Source: JBCBJX01 sp964342855 (lineage in GTDB: Bacteria > Pseudomonadota > Alphaproteobacteria > Caulobacterales > Parvularculaceae). Taken from it: a DNA stretch of 64,000 nt. A program made the position numbers and the translations under genes. Of this stretch, positions 62,388 through 64,000 are shown piece by piece. The stretch spans positions 1-64,000 of the forward strand of contig CAYFIB010000009.1 in assembly GCA_964342855.1 (NCBI GenBank). The letters are read 5' to 3'. The first letter of the stretch is position 1. Each line of letters opens with the position of its first letter. The notes beneath the pieces were generated by a model that saw only the letters and a program-made list of their open reading frames with translations, was not told the DNA's origin and did not search any database.

Positions 62388-63466
62388 GCGCCGCTCTGGA
62401 GACCATCCGCCCGGCCGAGGCCCCCGAGATCCGCGTGCGCGAGGCGGGCGCGGAGGACGCGGCGCGCTGGGACGCGTTCGTCGCCGCCGCGCCGGAGGGA
62501 ACGTTCTTCCACCGCTTCGGCTGGGGCCGCGTCATCGAGCGCACCTACGGCCACAAACCCCGCTTTCTCCTCGCCGAGCAGGACGGCCGCGTCGTTGGCG
62601 TCGCGCCTCTGACGCACGTGAAAACGATGCTCTTCGGCGCCTCCCTTATCGCGACGGCCTTCACCGTCGGCGGCGGGATTGCGGCCGAAAGCGACGAGGC
62701 GCGCCGGGTGCTCGCGGCGGAAGCGGCGAGGCTCGGCGACAGCCTCGGCGTCGATTATGTCGAGATGCGCTCCGAGTCGGCGGCGTTGCCGGAATGGAAA
62801 ACGAAAGAGGGCGTCTACGCCGTTTTTCGCGGGCCCATCCCGGCCGATGAAGACGAGAACCTGAAGCTCATCCCGCGCAAGAAGCGCGCGGACGTGCGCA
62901 AGGGCATCAAGGCGGCGGGCGAGGGCGCCATCATCGCCGAGCCGGACGCCGACATCGCCACCGTCTACGCTCTTTATGCGGAATCCGTCCGCAATCTCGG
63001 CACGCCAGTTTTCCCGGAGAAGCTTCTGCACGAGATCGGCGCGGCTTTCGGGGATGATGTCGAGTTCTCCGTGGTCGCCAAAGACGGCAAGCCGCTCGCG
63101 GGGCTCGTCACCTTCTTTCATGGCGAAACGGCGCTGCCCTATTACGGCGGCGCGCTTCCGGAAGCGCGCGCGGCGCACGCCTATGATTATCTCTACTGGT
63201 CGCTCATGCGCCGGGCGTCCGCGCGCGGCTGCGCGGTGTTCGATTTCGGACGCTCGAAGTTCGGCACCGGCGCCTTCGACTACAAGAAGTTCTGGGGCTT
63301 CGAGCCGACGCCGCTCGCCTATCAGTACCATCTGGTGAAGGCGGACGCGGTGCCGGACGTCAATCCGAACAATCCGAAATACGCCGCCTTCGTCGCCGCG
63401 TGGAAAAAGATGCCGACGGTGGTCTCCAACCGCCTCGGCCCCTTCCTCGCGCGCCAACTCGCCTGA
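62384..63466 (+). CDS. XrtA-system FemAB family protein
   Basis: 360 residues, ATGA overlap with the deacetylase. Two GNAT-like halves are visible: the first with FFHRFGWGRVIERTYGHK and the second with PYYGGALPEARAAHAYDYLYWSLM. The motif FDFGRSKFGTGAFDYKKFWGFEP is characteristic of the XrtA-associated FemAB family (TIGR03019, from memory). It probably attaches an aminoacyl or acyl group to a glycan or lipid-linked intermediate; substrate unproven. The last gene of the window follows after 5 bases. Confidence 0.88.
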   Translation: MSAALETIRPAEAPEIRVREAGAEDAARWDAFVAAAPEGTFFHRFGWGRVIERTYGHKPRFLLAEQDGRVVGVAPLTHVKTMLFGASLIATAFTVGGGIAAESDEARRVLAAEAARLGDSLGVDYVEMRSESAALPEWKTKEGVYAVFRGPIPADEDENLKLIPRKKRADVRKGIKAAGEGAIIAEPDADIATVYALYAESVRNLGTPVFPEKLLHEIGAAFGDDVEFSVVAKDGKPLAGLVTFFHGETALPYYGGALPEARAAHAYDYLYWSLMRRASARGCAVFDFGRSKFGTGAFDYKKFWGFEPTPLAYQYHLVKADAVPDVNPNNPKYAAFVAAWKKMPTVVSNRLGPFLARQLA

Positions 63467-63471
63467 CGATC

Positions 63472-64000
<529 letters not shown>

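Overview
The window is a GC-rich, gene-dense stretch of what looks like an alphaproteobacterial draft chromosome. The evidence is the 3' half of an initiator-type tRNA, a complete gspC-N type II secretion operon, uroporphyrinogen decarboxylase, frequent 4-bp start/stop overlaps and many GTG/TTG starts. A family such as Parvularculaceae, Hyphomonadaceae or Caulobacterales would fit, but no marker here fixes the genus. A run of 100 N (2819-2918) marks an assembly join.

Region 1 (1-3931) is a metal-homeostasis island. A ZIP-type transporter is divergent from a DUF3299 - ABC ATPase - FtsX-like permease operon. Between them lies a palindrome (GTTATAATATAAC) that resembles a Zur operator. The permease carries a very long His/Asp repeat. 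Its reading frame is broken only by the artificial gap: both contig ends carry the same 55 bp, and merging them restores a single 532-codon frame. Region 2 (3947-7300) holds a degenerate histidine kinase-receiver protein, acetyl-CoA synthetase and a 46-aa membrane microprotein.

Region 3 (7379-26154) is a type II secretion (T2SS) neighbourhood. It contains the prepilin peptidase, a large lipoprotein made of two homologous halves, a TonB-dependent receptor, gspC-D-E-F-G-H-I-J-K-L-M-N in tight overlap, and a small lipoprotein. An inverted repeat element follows. Region 4 (26347-28112) is a short-chain dehydrogenase (SDR) gene and hemE on the minus strand.

Region 5 (28174-64000, running off the end) is an exosortase A (XrtA/PEP-CTERM-type) exopolysaccharide locus. 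It encodes XrtA-EpsI, an amidotransferase, an O-antigen-ligase-like polymerase/ligase, the priming sugar transferase, the export lipoprotein, a chain-length protein and tyrosine kinase, an outer-membrane barrel, an ExeA-like ATPase, a deacetylase, FemAB-type proteins and several glycosyltransferases. A sulfotransferase, an acyltransferase, a flippase, the PrsK/PrsR two-component pair and the PrsT TPR protein complete it. I found four sequences with exact -24/-12 (sigma-54) spacing upstream of genes in this locus. This fits PrsR, which has an intact GAFTGA loop, as their likely activator. No protein with a PEP-CTERM sorting tail is encoded inside the window. A secreted-looking RTX/beta-helix protein and two small unknown membrane proteins also sit in the locus.
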